Positions 35,830 to 48,354 are shown, counted from the stretch's first letter. The stretch: DNA of 64,000 bases from Fomitopsis serialis (GCF_022376445.1 NW_025955085.1:1-64000), one strand, 5' to 3'. Numbers and translations: made by a program. Notes: generated by a model not told the origin, from the letters alone.

Positions 35830-38800
35830 GCTGGTGGTGGTAGGAGGAGAAGAAGTATGTAAACCGTGTTGTACGTTCGGACAAGCCTAAAGTCACCTCG
35901 CCTTGTGACGTCATATCGCTGCCCGTCATCTGATCGCGTTGTATGCCTTCAGCCAGTCTTGCGACTGTGCGCTTGCAGGAAGGTCCAGTACCATCGCGAA
36001 CGCGACAAAGCGAGATGCAATCATGTCTTGCTAATTCGCCAGACCGACTTCACGTCCGACGTGAAAATCTCGGGGGGAGAGGCGCATCTTCACCGGCAGG
36101 GCAAGTATGGCGGAAGGCCGTTCGACAGTTGCTCAGAGTGAAGCACAGACTCAGAGAGGCCTCGGTTGACTCGGAGATGCCTCACCCACTCTGCCTGCCC
36201 TACCAGCGTACAGCCTACACGTGAGTCGCCGCACGGAGAGGGGAATTTGCTGACGTACTGTCTATCACAGGGTAATGGACGCGCTGGTGAAGACTCGCGT
36301 CTTTTACGAACGGAACAGCAGCTAAAGATCCTGAATACGCATGTGTTGAGATAACCGTCGGTTTACGGTGAAGTTTGCCGTGTTCGTTGACATGAGCCAG
36401 ATCGTCCACGGCGCAGCAGGCTGCAAGCACGGTGAGTAGCGGCAAGGTTCCCGCGTAAATCATCAATCCTTACCTCTCAATTGTCAGAGGCAAACTTGAT
36501 GTTAGTTTATGCCTTCGACACGCTGCCTTTCAGACGACTGACAGAGACCTTGAATGATTGTGTTGGAAGTGATTTTGAAGAGAGTGCATAGTACGGTCAA
36601 AACGTGATGTCAAAGTGAAAGTTGATCCACAATGTGCCGTGTGGCCCTAACGACAGGCTCAAGACCACTGAAGTACTGCGTAGATGGTGCTGGAAACTCA
36701 AGACTAGCTGAGGTCTGCCCGGAGTGCCACTGGCTCGCTGAGGCGAGCGCTCGAGCTTGGACGCGCCCATTGACACGTCACGGTCACACCGATTCACACG
36801 TCGCATTCGCGGGAGTCACAGGCGCTGATTGGCTGTGACTGTGACTCGCTGACCCAATGCCCATGATAGAGCCAGTCGCGTCTCCTGAATCTTGCGCCTA
36901 GCGTCCACTCTCCAATCCATCTACAGCGCACTGGCCGTCACAAAAACTCGCTGCAAGCATTTAACAGGCGCATATATGCGTCAATCATGCCATCTTGGCC
37001 CCTACGGAGCTCTGGTTGAACGTCACTATCACAAGTCTTCCAGCAGTCAGCATCGCAGCCTCGCTCGCACCGTCAATGCTACGCGCAGCCCACGAGTTGC
37101 ATACGTCAGGTCATCGAGTCGCTTAAGAGAATAAGCTATGGTAGTGTTTCATTGACTGTTAGTCGGAGTACGGTGAGCTCACGCGACAGCACTGTTATCT
37201 GGTCTTCCTATTGATAGTCCCGCATACCCAACGTATCACCGCCGGCACGCGGTGCATGTACGGTCGCTCGTGCGAAGATGCTGGTGTTGATTGTAGGGGT
37301 CGAGATGCGCTGAAGCCGGTCTCACGGTGAGTCTTCGGTCATTGCAAATCGTGCAAAGGAGCTGACAGTGAAGGCGTTCCAAGCCGGGTATCTGCACGTT
37401 CGTGTTTTCACCAGAACGTTATCCGACTTCTATAGAGCTCGACCGCGTCTCTTGCCAGGTGAGTCTCAGGCATATGGATCGTCAGGTCCCAATGAGGATG
37501 TTAACGATAGAGGGGGCAGGTCCATAGAATATGCCTCGTCCGGTTCACATCATCGCGCAGCACCTCAGGAAAGCTGCGACGAGTTCTACTTCGCTCGAAC
37601 CATCGACTCTGGCGCTCCGCGGACGGAAATGACTCTGCAGACATGGCCAGTGTGCGCAGGCGATATGACGGTCGACGGTCAGGCAGTCTAGACTGTCCGA
37701 TAGGGAGTATGGGCTAACATACAGTCTTCAAGGTCGCCCGCGCGACATGCCGCCTCAGGTAAAGAAGATTGAGCGACAACAAGTTATGTCATTCCGCCGT
37801 GCATCGGAGCTTCCACATTGACTCAATACCGGTGAGCTTCTCTGACGCAGAGGTCGATCTTCTCTCGGCTCCACGCGGACCAATCGCAAATTCGCGTGGC
37901 TTTATGCTCTCTTTTTGTCTGGACTTCGCCTCGCGGTCGGTTGCGCGTCCAGGAGGCGGACAACGCGGTGCGGTCCCTCCCAAACAAGTCTCTGCCGTTT
38001 GATCAGTTTCCTCGACGGTCCTCGGTGTCGGCACGATACCGAGGTCTGGAACGCATTGCTACGAGGGTCCCCGCTGTTCGAGGAACAGGCCGGCGTCACC
38101 ACCGAGAAGCCCGTGCTTCTCCCCTTCGTGCAAGACTATGTCAGGGCAATGAGGATGTGCTATCTGCGCACGGTGTCGCGCTATCTATGCCGCATGTCCT
38201 CGACTTAGCACAGCCTGCGTCACTGCAATGCCCTTTGACCGACGAATGAGGACGAATGATAGCGTCACGAACATGATACCACTTGCTGCGTATGCCTCGT
38301 CGCGTCCGGCGAACCTCGTCTGCGTCTACAGCGATTGCATATGTATGCCCGAGAGCGGTGTATCCTCTTCAGGTTACCACCAACGTTCGTCCCGTTTGAC
38401 GAGATCCTACTGCTGAGCTGCTCCATTGTTGAACGCCCTGCTTTGCCTCGGGTATTCTGCGCGCTTGCTACGGTCTAGGCTACCCCGCCCTCCGCCCTCC
38501 TCGGGTGTCCCATACCAAACCAAGCACTGCTCTCTCACCTCCGCGTCCCTGACGACATCGTCCGGGGTTCGAACGATCCCGTTCTTGCGCGCGCCCCAGA
38601 AGCGCATCAGTGCAGTCATCTCTCCGGCTTGCGTTGCGCCCTCATGTTTGCATGCTGCTCCGTTCAGTGTGTTCGTTACTGCGCTTCGTCCGTCCCTCGG
38701 TCATGTCGTACAGGTCGTCGGGGCGCGGCAGTTCGAGACCATCGGCCTCTCCGCACCCTAGAACTGCTGTCTTTGGCAGATGGAAGATGCTTTCTGATGC

Positions 38801-41285
38801 AGCTTGACCGACCGTGGAAAGATCCTCGCCGAATGTGATGTGTAACTCCGTACTGGCGGGATTGTCTTGAAAGGACAAGCGAGGTGACGCACAGCAGCTA
38901 CGGTAGTAGCATAGCTCTGCACATGTTGTTCGAGACTGCTGTAGCGGCCGGCCATGGAGGGCCTGGATCCCCCACATCTCGTCTGTAACTGGCTGGCGCG
39001 TATGCTCTTTCGTGTGGATGGTTTAGGAGGTTGTTGTACGGTACGTGTGCTTTCCTATCCCTGCCACGTTTTCTCTGACAGTGTTCATTTAGGGCATCTA
39101 TGCTGGCGATGACATTTCCGCTATGATCTGTTGTGTCATGCATCGTCCTTTTCTCGACAATGAAACTCTTGCGAACCGCTCTCATGCTCAGGAGTTACTT
39201 CGGCCTCGTGTTCGTTCAGTCTTTGTTCTTTCATGATGCGTCTCAGAGAGCTGCGGGCGTATCCTTCATGCTGTTGAACCTTGGGCTAGCTATGGTCTTT
39301 TGGTCCCTGGTCCTAAACGCCTCGGGGTACTGATAGCCGACATCGAACCTCCACCTTTTTTCAGGACAACCCTCCTTGCAACGTGTCATGGCATGCGGAG
39401 CTCCCCAGTCTTGACGAATGTTCGACTGTTCACGGTGAATCGCATCGCTGGATGACTGCGCTGGCGAACTGGTTTGTCTAGTCTGGCGGAGGAGCACTCT
39501 AGTTGAGCGTCCACCTACAGCTCGCATCTCGGCGTTCTGGTCTGTTCAGCCTCCCCCAAGTTCGTCTCAGCATGCCAGCGTGTTGGCTACCAATCACTGG
39601 CTCAAGACTGGTACGGTACAGAATGCACCCCAAGACAGGCGGTGGAGCCACGCAGCAGGATCCTTGGTCGAGGCCTGAACGTACATCTGTAGCTGGCCGA
39701 TTTGTTTTCCGTGATCCTCTCTCGCGAAGGCATTCGGGTATCTCTCGCTGGCGGAGGACGCGCAGACATCGTGCTTCGAACCTTCTGGCCTGGGTGCTGC
39801 GCATGCGCTCGATCACTCTCGCTGGGATCTGTGCTGGTTTTGCCCTCGCTGTTCCCCTCCTGCGTCACGGTTCGGTTCGACGATCTGCGCTGACGCGCCT
39901 AGCCCACGGCGCTTGCTGTTCAGTCCAGGTTCAGTCAACAAATCCGACACCCGCATTCCAGTTGAGACTACAGGCGCATGATAGTTCGCAGCAGAGGTGG
40001 AGATGAGCATCACGTCCGCTGTCGGCACGGTGGGACTGCTCTAGAACCCGCCCCCCTACCGCCGAAACACCCGCTCATTCCCTGCCCCGCACTGCTTGGA
40101 TCATTCTTCGAGGCGCGGGGGCTGGCGCGTCGGGATAGCTTGGCCACCGCCGCAGTAGGGGGATTCGGCGACGAGCCGCCGGTGTCTGTGTGCCGGAAGG
40201 TGCTGTCGACGGGTCCCACAACGACCAACGAGATCTCGGAATCTGCATCTCATTTGTGATGCCCGGTTCTAGGGTGCTGATCTCCACAGCCTGGACCCGT
40301 GGTTCATTTTAGTCCGGAGAAGCAGGCAAGGCATGCCATATACGTGCGCTACTTTCCCTTAACCGGGCCAACGTCCGGTGCGCTCGTATCATGTCCATGA
40401 CTATGCGCCTTCCGGTCTTCCCGCCCTGGATTCTGCCGGTCTTGTCTTCGGTGCCCTTGGTCCAAGCATAGTACAATCTACGCAGCTCCTGGTGGCCAAC
40501 TCAAGTCTGCAGGAGTGCGCTTTTACTGGGGCGACGAAGACGTCAGCATGACAAGACACAGTCTGCAGGTAGAGTCATGGCGCTCTTCGACACCTGGACT
40601 GGTCGTGCATCCCCCGCGTCGGTAAAGAGCCCAAACGGTACAGCGCGCTTGCCGCGCCCCCTAGAACGGGAAAACACGCCTTCGCCACGCGCCTTCTCCA
40701 GGTTCTAAGATCATTGTTAGCGGCCTAACGCCCGGTGGAGGCCCTTGTCACGCCGCCAATCACAATTATTACTGTTTTGTACATCGAATGCCAACATTTC
40801 CGCAGGAAAAGGCCTGGAAAAGACCACCTGGTCTGTGCTGTCGGCTGCCCATTGGACGCGGGGGCGTGTCGCTAAGGGTGATTGTAATACCTGCGTATCA
40901 CGGAGTTTACGGCGAAGGGGCGGTCGAAGAGCAGCGGCTATGCACACGCTGTCTAGAACTGGACAGCTCGATCCAGGCCTCCCCGCACGTCCTTTCATTA
41001 TTCTGGGGGTCTTTCCACGCTACCCACCGCGGTAGGCGGTGTCCAGAACTCGATGCACCAAGTCACGTAACCGTACCTGCCCCAAACGAGGTGCATTCTC
41101 TGTTCCCGTCACGTCGACTTATAAGGAGTCCCTCTCAGATCTCTCTGCTGCGTTCCCCCTGCAGCCGTTGCGAAGTAGAGTTGTTCCTTTGCTCTCTTGC
41201 AAGACCGCACCGTATCCGCCACTTGTCTTCGAACTCGTCGTCCGCCACCTCGAGGTATTATCAACACCGATCGCATTCGCACCAA
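35830..41285. other. 5.4 kb gene-poor interval
   Basis: No gene is supported. Weak coding-like traces: 37890-38210 (+), where LLRGSPLFEEQAGVTTEK and PFVQDYVRAMRMCYLRTV look like a real protein but neighbouring phases must be combined; and 38410-38620 (-), with MRFWGARKNGIVRTPDDVV. Neither matches a family I know, so they may be relics. A GC-rich frame at 40000-40258 (+) has no motif. Confidence 0.4.
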
Positions 41286-42558
41286 ATGACTATCATGCCT
41301 TCTTACTTTCGCAACTGGTTTGGTGGCTCGAGCAGCACTGCTGGGTCCTCTAAGTCTCACAGCCGCTCGCGCTCTGCGGGACCTGCTGCTCCCATCTATG
41401 CGCCTGCTGGCGCCTCCAGTGGTAGCGCAAACACCCAGCGCAGCTACAGTTCTCTGCCTCCCGCGCAGCGAATCCCTCGCCGCTTCGCTATGCTACCGGC
41501 CCTGATACACGAACAGCGCACGGTTATGCGAAGCGCAGTGCTACTTCACCTTACGCGGAACCGCGCGCGAACAGCCTGCGTCGGGCAAGCTACAAGACTC
41601 GCGAACCCGGTGAGTTTGATCATCACAATTCGAACTCTCCTATGCTCACTTGTCGGGGACATCGATCTTAGCTCAATATGCGACGTATACCTCTGCCGGC
41701 GGGCGCATTACGCCGCCTGGCTCACATTCGAATTCAAGTTCCTCGCTCTTCGGTATGGGGGCGCCACGGTCGTCTAGCTCTGACATGGGGCACCACAGTG
41801 GGCGCTCCTCTGTTGACGTCCGTCCGCCCTTGAGGCAGAACCAGAGTTGGCAATCTAGTGTCGGCACTGCGTCATCTTGTGAGTTATTTTTGGCTTCGCG
41901 TCTCATGCTATAACTGACCGGAGACTCAGACGGCTCGCTTCGCGGTGGCCCGTCTTCGACCCACTCGCAATCTAGCTGCTACTCGCGGCCTCGTACGCCT
42001 ATGCTGCATATGCATCCACTCCTCGCGTACACGCGTCTTCACCACGCGCCGCTCACGTACGACGTCACATTCACGCCATCGGCACGGACGGTCCTGGACC
42101 GTGCAACCCACTCTGCCATTCCTTCGCATACCCTTGCCCAACCTGCCACGGAGCCGCCCATGCCTTCGGGCGCCCGTCTCGTCCTCCGCTCGTCAAAGTT
42201 CCCATGGCCAGTTATCGTATCTGCGCCCCCGACCACGGCTTCGCCCGGTCCTCGTTTCACCGTGGGCCCTCCGAAGCTGAGCGGAACCATCACGAACCTT
42301 GATGTCCTCTATGCTGTGCATACCACACTCATGACGCCCGTGACGCCAGAGGAGTGGGCGGCTCTGGGGAACGGGAGCCGGGCACAGCAGAAGGTCGCGA
42401 AGGCGTACGAGCGTCGATGCACACGCATGGGTGGCGGTTGGGAGGCTGGTGTCCGTCGCGTTGACTGGCTCGGTGAGAAGACACGGCTGGTCGGCGTCGA
42501 GGTCGACAAGAGCGGCGGTGGCGGAGGCACCGGCAAGCTCATCTTCGAGAAGCCGTGA
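41286..42558 (+). CDS. DUF6699-type protein (paralogue 4)
   Basis: Start ATG 41286 (MTIMPSYFRNWFGGSS; ATG 41295 also possible). Four exons keep one frame: 41286-41418 or -41421, 41469-41609, 41672-41878 and 41930-42558, with introns GTGGTA/GTAGCG...GCGCAG, GTGAGT...CTTAG (62 bp) and GTGAGT...CTCAG (51 bp, branch CTGAC). The first 200 residues are Ser-rich and disordered (SKSHSRSRSAGP, YSRPRTPMLHMHPLL). The domain follows: LTYDVTFTPSARTVLDRATH, ITNLDVLYAVHTTLMTPVTP and GVRRVDWLGEKTRLVGVEV, then a Gly-rich end. A TATAAGG at 41120 lies about 165 bp upstream. Function unknown. Confidence 0.85.
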
Positions 42559-44592
42559 GGTGCTCCTCGCTGCGCGGCTTGCTTCCTCTTTCGTTTCTTG
42601 GGATTTTTGGTGATCTATTGGTCTCGCCGGTCCGCGATTGGCCCAAAACTTTTGCAGGTACTTGCGTATTTGCTTGTCGTCTGCTCTGCTTTCTCGTCTC
42701 GCTTTCGCTCTCGCCGCTCTCTCCTTATCGGTCTCGTTTCGGTTCAGGTGATATTTGACGACTCGCGCCCGACTCCGCTCGGGCGTCCACGACGCGATTT
42801 ACGCTTATGATTATGACCATCTGTACCATACTCACGCACGAACGATGATACTACCATTCGCATTTTTAGGACGTTTGTACTATACATCTATCGCGCACTT
42901 GTGTTGTGTCTATAGTGCTGTACCGCTTACTACTGACCTAGTCGCATCCCCAGCTCAGGCAATGCATCATCATATGCCCATGCAGTACTGTCTTCTATGT
43001 ACTTTGTCAGCAACTATGACGATACTTCATCCTCTTGACGCCTGGAAAGCAGGGGACCTCTCGCTTAGATACGTGAAGGCTCGGACATCGGGATTCGACG
43101 ACCGCACCGGGCACATGCTGGTACACAACTCCACCGTGCATACGGGGTTACGGCGAGTCAATGCACTAGAAGAACGTAGGTGCCTTGCGTCCGCAAAACA
43201 AGCTCGTCCTGTGACCACGGTACGAAACACCACGCTGGTTGCCGCCCATTTCCGAGCTGACGCACGTATGCACATAGGAGGGTACATACACACTTGTGCT
43301 TCGTCGTCCATGCACTCGGGCACGGCAGATCCCAGCCTCGGAGTGCTTGCCGCTCGATCCTAGACCATTCCCTGCGAACCCCAGAACCGTCAGGTGCGAT
43401 CACCCGCAGTGTAGGTTTACACTGGCCCACCTGACGTCGAGATCCGGCTCGCTTCGCCCTCGGAGATGACGGTGCTGGCAGCGAAGGGGAGGGGACTGCC
43501 TCTAAAGTTATTGGTAGCGGTGAAGTGAGCTCATTGAGAACATGCGTCACTTCGGCTATGGCCACCCATACAATCCTTTCCCGATTGCGCTCAACAAACG
43601 CTGGTCTGGACCGGAGCATATTGGTGGCCCAAAGGTGGGGAACACGAGGGCGCGTGCGGTGGACAGATACGAACACGGTCTGAGGGCCACCACCACTGGG
43701 TGTTCTTATACCCTGTTTCAGGTTACAATATCAAAACGGGAATATCGGAAGTTGTTCCTACTCGTGCGGAAATGCACTCGATATCATTCGCAGGGCCATG
43801 ATACTCTATGCTATCTTTGCCGTCGTCGGTATTGACCCTGCTCAGTCTCAGGTCAAGAAGTTATATGACGTTGAAAGATGAAATGGCATTAAAAGATTAT
43901 TTAGAGTTCGGCGATGTACTAGCATCCATCCTAACTTAATAGTAACCGTACGGTCATACTGTGGCCATGACATTCGACATTTTACAAGCTGCCATGTGCT
44001 AAAAGATTCAATGCATAAACGTACCCACTGCAATGGGGTTACCTTTAAGGAGCAGGTCCTCATTGTCTCGTACCTGCAGCACCGTAACACTACGGCTTCT
44101 GCAGTGGCCCGAAGTCGATCAAGGTCAGTCACCGCGCCCACGTGCACGCGTCCTTCTGCCGCCGGTGGACCGTGGACTGTCACTGAGTTACAGTGCACGA
44201 CCGTCCTCTTCTGAGTCTCAACAAAGTCGTGTAAAGGGTTCACCTACGGGAGCCTGACACTCCTCCTCCTGTACTCACGTCTGACCTCGGCTAGCTATCC
44301 GCGACGCCCATCTTGAGGTGCATTGAGCAGGCTGCCTCGCCGCTCCGCAAATCCTGCGCTATCCTATCGAAACATCCCAGTATAGGAGCTTTACTAGCTA
44401 GGCTGTGAGACGGAGCTACGACGCAAATCAAGCCTAATGTACGTCGAGTGACTTGCATATATGCGTCTCGTTTGCTGATGACGGTGCACTGGAGTAAAAA
44501 ACGGTGTTTTGAGGCCACCAGGTGAATCATAGCACTAGCGGGTCGGTATAGCCTCGCCAGTCCCGGTGTACGATCAAGAGTCGTCAAGCCAC
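42559..44592. other. intergenic, no supported gene
   Basis: About 2 kb between paralogue 4 and the F-box gene. Frames are short and motif-free. The last 160 bp before the F-box start are repeated in diverged form at 46.68-46.84 kb. Confidence 0.5.
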
Positions 44593-46128
44593 ATGGCCCA
44601 CGCGCTCCTCAGTTACCGGGGTACTAGCGGGATACCCTGCAGGCCTCGCTCTACCACCATCGTTGACCTCCCACCCGACGTCCTCCTCATCATCTTTCGC
44701 TACGTGTCGAAGGACGCCGAGCTCCCAGGAGACAGCAATGGCATCCATTCAAGACTGGCCGCGTTTCTAGATCCTTGGCCCTCGCACCATGACCGATACC
44801 TTGACCATCCTTTCCCAGAATCCCTGGCATCTATTCGCCCCCTCTGGCGGAGCATCATGTCAAATATATCCATATTCTGGACGCGACTTGTCATTTGGAT
44901 TGGAAGGGACCCTACTCCGCTTTCTAGGATTCACCAGTACCTCTCGTGGTCGCAGGACCGTCCCCTCGACATCTACGTCTATCGAAGGTTTGACCAGTCC
45001 GTACAGGATCCTAACGAGAAGGCTCGGATCGACGCCATATTCGAGCTGCTTCTGCCACACGTGAAGCGATGGAGGACCTTACACATGCATCTTCTTTGCT
45101 CCAGTTCGCTCCCCCTCCCTCGCGTCGATCTCGTGGGACGCGCAGACAGGCTGGTCACGCTCGTACTTCGGTTCATATTCGACGACCTTATCGACAGCAC
45201 CGGATCGACCTCGCATCTTGAAGACGAATTCGAGACTCCTGTTCTGAGGAATCTCTTTATGGGTGGAGTCCACTTCCGCGAATCGTACGTGAGACCGTTT
45301 CCGCGGTTGGCCATGCCGCCCAAGCTCAGCTCCGTTGCCATCACCGACTACAACTCGCACAACGTGGCTTTCCCGCTCGTCGACCTGCTTGCATGTCTTG
45401 TGGGCTGCACGCATCTGAGCAGTCTCGAGCTCGACAGCGTCTGCCTCGACTGCTCGTACACCGGGCCACACATCATCACTGCCGAGATGCGCCTTCCCCG
45501 CTGGTCAGCCAATGTCAAATTCATCGACATCAGCGGCGACGTGATCACGGAGTACAGCAGGCTTCTCGATTACCCCGTTGTTGACAGTGTGTCGTACAGG
45601 CGATGCACGACCGCCGTACCTCTGGGGGCCACTCTCACAGATGGGTATAACGTTGGCATGTTCGAGATCCATAGTCCAACGGTACTCTTCAGCCTTCTCG
45701 CGGCTGCGCCTGAAGATTTCTCATTCTGCGAAACACAATTTGAGGATTGCGACGGTCTGACCACGGACGTTTTGCGCAAGCTGGCGGAGCCTATGCACGA
45801 TCCCGATGCAGAGGCGGAATGGGTGCTCCAAGGGACGTGGTTATGCCCGAACATGAAGTCGATCCATGTTCTCGCATGCACGCAGTTCCGAAGCGCGGAC
45901 ATGCGCGCGCTGCTCGAGGCACGTCGCAGAGTGCACGCGGCGACGGGATTCGCGGATGCAGACAGCCCAGGGTTTCTGGTGTCGTCGGTGGACCAGCTGT
46001 ACGTGCGTGGATGCTGCGAGCTCGCCCCCGAAGATGAAGTATGGTTAGATGTGAACGTCCCTCGGGTGCACTGGGACGATTGGAAAGGAGGTTACGATCG
46101 GCCGGGGCTGAGAAGGCAGATATCTTGA
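44593..46128 (+). CDS. F-box protein (mushroom type)
   Basis: Single exon of 511 codons from the first ATG at 44593; the frame is open further upstream but has no ATG. Residues about 20-40 are STTIVDLPPDVLLIIFRYVS, a typical F-box start that binds Skp1 in SCF ubiquitin ligases. Next come a spacer with SIRPLWRSIMSNISIFWTRL, as in many Agaricomycete F-box proteins, and a long LRR-like C-terminal half (VAFPLVDLLACL, LSSLELDSVCLDC, DGLTTDVLRKLAEP, ACTQFRSADMRALLEARRR, QLYVRGCCELAPEDEVWL) that should bind the target. The same C-terminal blocks occur in the partial gene at the right edge, so the two are paralogues. No break is seen. Confidence 0.88.
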   Translation: MAHALLSYRGTSGIPCRPRSTTIVDLPPDVLLIIFRYVSKDAELPGDSNGIHSRLAAFLDPWPSHHDRYLDHPFPESLASIRPLWRSIMSNISIFWTRLVIWIGRDPTPLSRIHQYLSWSQDRPLDIYVYRRFDQSVQDPNEKARIDAIFELLLPHVKRWRTLHMHLLCSSSLPLPRVDLVGRADRLVTLVLRFIFDDLIDSTGSTSHLEDEFETPVLRNLFMGGVHFRESYVRPFPRLAMPPKLSSVAITDYNSHNVAFPLVDLLACLVGCTHLSSLELDSVCLDCSYTGPHIITAEMRLPRWSANVKFIDISGDVITEYSRLLDYPVVDSVSYRRCTTAVPLGATLTDGYNVGMFEIHSPTVLFSLLAAAPEDFSFCETQFEDCDGLTTDVLRKLAEPMHDPDAEAEWVLQGTWLCPNMKSIHVLACTQFRSADMRALLEARRRVHAATGFADADSPGFLVSSVDQLYVRGCCELAPEDEVWLDVNVPRVHWDDWKGGYDRPGLRRQIS

Positions 46129-46682
46129 GTGCTCGTGCGTCAGCCCGAGTCGCCTTCCCATACGAAGAGCCTCGAGCGGCTTATGATGTCACTTGCGGTA
46201 AATGCGCACCGATACTTGGTGGTGAACGTTTGAACATCGGCGAGTTGGTCTATGGTAAGCACGACTGGTATCTGTCGAAGTAGCCCTCGTAATTGATTGG
46301 ACATATGATTGACAGGCGCTTTGTATCCACACTGTCGTATAAGCTACCATGTCCCCAACCGGTAGCTAAATGAAGCGAGTCCCCCATTCACTTTCTCCAG
46401 CACCGGACTTAGTACAGTACATGCGCATTGTGCTCATGCAAAGTCAGAGCACCTTAATTTGAGCTGGCTGCGGCCCGGGCTTCGGTGATCGTTTCCACGC
46501 TGCACAGGCCATATTATTGTTTTGCACTCACTGAGATCGAGAGCTGCCAGAGGACCACCTACTACAACGTCCCCTTTGTGTCTTGAGCAGACCGTTTTCC
46601 GACTCGTTTACTGCTGTATCGACGCATTCTGGCAGTACCGAAGCTTTACCAAGGTGCTTCGAAGTAAACCAACTTGACGCCT

Positions 46683-46890
46683 AATGTAAGTCAACTCAGT
46701 CCGTTGTGTGCGTCTGCCTCCTCTCACCAGTGACGACGCTCCGCCGTAAAAATTACAGACAACATATTGAAGATACTAGGTAGATCCTGGGTAATCCCGC
46801 GGATCGTCATGGCCTCACCAGTCACAGCTGTGTGCAGTGATAAAAGCCCATCAAGCAACATGGCCCGAGTCCTCCTCAGTGACCGAAGGC
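46683..46890 (+). pseudogene. relic of the F-box gene's 5' region
   Basis: The sequence around CATCAAGCAACATGGCCCGA (about 46845) aligns with GTCAAGCCACATGGCCCACG at the F-box start (about 44583), continuing CTCCTCAGTGACCG against CTCCTCAGTTACCG. Further upstream, GCCTCACCAGTC matches GCCTCGCCAGTC, and TAATGTAAGTC matches TAATGTACGTC. Promoter and first codons of an F-box copy remain; the body is missing. Confidence 0.5.
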
Positions 46891-47109
46891 GCTGTTCGAT
46901 GAATCGGCTTCTGAGGCCTGAAGAAGGGATCATACGAACGCACCACGGTATTGACGAGCGATCTCAACACCTAGGATGCGTCGTAGGTACGTTCCTCGTC
47001 ACATAATCCTTAAGATTGATGACTCAAGCTGACAGGGATAACCACCGTGATGAGCGTAGTCACTGACGAGGTGCACATGTCGTGGAGCGTTCATGGTATT
47101 ACAATAACA
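46891..47109. other. short intergenic gap
   Basis: Nothing supported between the F-box relic and the small secreted protein gene. Confidence 0.4.
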
Positions 47110-47418
47110 TCAACCTGAATGTACCGAACAAATGACAATCATAGATCCCCAGCGTCGGCTTAAACGTCGTTCTCGTGATAATATTCGCAGCCGATGCAGC
47201 AGCATGCATCTGCAGACCGTTTTCGTTATGATCAGTTTCGCTGTTGCACAATGATTAGACTCGCCGTCTTTGGGGTCTACATCATGCATAAGTGAGTACA
47301 TCATCTATTGATGAGCGGTTTGTATATAGAACTTACCAGCCACAGGGTGTGCGTTCACCGCTGAGGTGGCGAGGACAACGATGGCGAAGAGACTGGTGGC
47401 GAGGCGGAGCAGCTGCAT
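47110..47418 (-). CDS. small secreted protein candidate
   Basis: Two exons (47418-47337 and 47276-47110) separated by a 60-bp GTAAGT...TGTAG intron give 82 residues. The first about 23 form a clear signal peptide (MQLLRLATSLFAIVVLATSA), followed by HPVAD PKDGESNHCATAK. The mature part has four cysteines, two in VCRC, and is Arg-rich. An AATATAAA box lies about 65 bp before the ATG, giving a plausible short 5' leader. Such proteins are common in mushroom secretomes; no family is recognised. The splice keeps frame exactly, which supports a real gene, but the short length leaves doubt. Confidence 0.5.
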
Positions 47419-47480
47419 CTTGTCTCTAGAGTGGTGAACGAGTTCTTGACTTGTGACCCTTTTCGTGAGCAGGCCTTCAT

Positions 47481-47490
47481 TTATATTGCA
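47481..47490 (-). promoter_or_regulatory. TATA-like box of the small secreted protein gene
   Basis: On the minus strand GCAATATAAATG lies about 65 bp before ATG 47418. Confidence 0.4.
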
Positions 47491-47699
47491 ACATTGACGC
47501 TGCTGACGCCCAAGGACCAATACTGTCGATTCTGACACAGGCACTGCTGGCGAGGCATCCTTGCCAGACCGTGTGCACCAACACTACACAATAACGCGCG
47601 ACTTCATATAGTACGTACTGGTTTCCCAAGGTCACGATGAAATCTGATAGCACGCCACGATTTGACAATTTTCGCATAGCCTTTGTTTCCAGGATGGAG

Positions 47700-48010
47700 A
47701 TCCTTTAGCGGCTTCAAGTGTGTCTTGTCTTCGCTAATTTGCAACCCAGTCGCCCGTTCGGTCGCTCCGTCGAGATTTGGAACGAACTGCCTCGGATTCG
47801 GTGGCCTCCTATGCAAGCACCATACAACGGTACGATCTATCTGATACGCATTTGTGATTTACTGACGCACTGCGATGTTATGTTACAGATGACCGGAAAG
47901 ACAAGGCGACTGATGTCAGTGACATGCAGGAAATTCTACCTGCCGCCAGTTGATAAAGGGTCATCGACAGGTATCGTGGCTTCAGACTCACTCATTCACA
48001 CAGACTGATA
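47700..48010 (+). other. possible F-box-like relic
   Basis: A 96-codon frame contains CDVMLQMTGKTRRLMSVTCR, resembling the TGxxxRSLxxVSR segment of some mushroom F-box proteins. No start domain or introns are evident. Weak. Confidence 0.2.
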
Positions 48011-48275
48011 TTCTTACCGTTGCCGCAGTTGGAGTACAGTGCTGAGTAAAGAGGGCTGCTCGAATTCTTCCTAGGGACAGGAGATTCACCGTTACAGTGA
48101 ACCTTACCGTGACCAGCAACACGCTGCAAGAGACCGACTCGATCTAGAGTCTGATAAAGAAGAATTCAATCGCAAACGATGGGTGAGGAGACATACTCCC
48201 GGTAGTGCTGCTTGGCCGGGTGTGTGGTGGTCTTCGAAGGCTTCATGAAAGCAAATAGTTTTGCTAGGTTGTCAT

Positions 48276-48354
48276 CCCTCTTAGCTCAGTTGGTAGAGCG
48301 CGTCACTAGTACTTTGTTCTCACGATCACGTGACTTATGTCGCGAGCAAGAGGG
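48276..48354 (+). pseudogene. tRNA-Thr(AGT)-like relic, T-arm lost
   Basis: 5' acceptor strand CCCTCTT (48276-48282) pairs exactly with AAGAGGG (48348-48354). The D-arm GCTC-AGTTGGTA-GAGC is intact and forms the A box TAGCTCAGTTGG. CGTCA then CTAGTA gives an AGT anticodon; the pairing TGAC lies 19 bases later, as if a short intron follows position 37. Between TGAC and the acceptor only 13 bases remain, where a T-arm and variable loop need about 22, so the B box is missing and Pol III transcription is unlikely. Confidence 0.45.
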
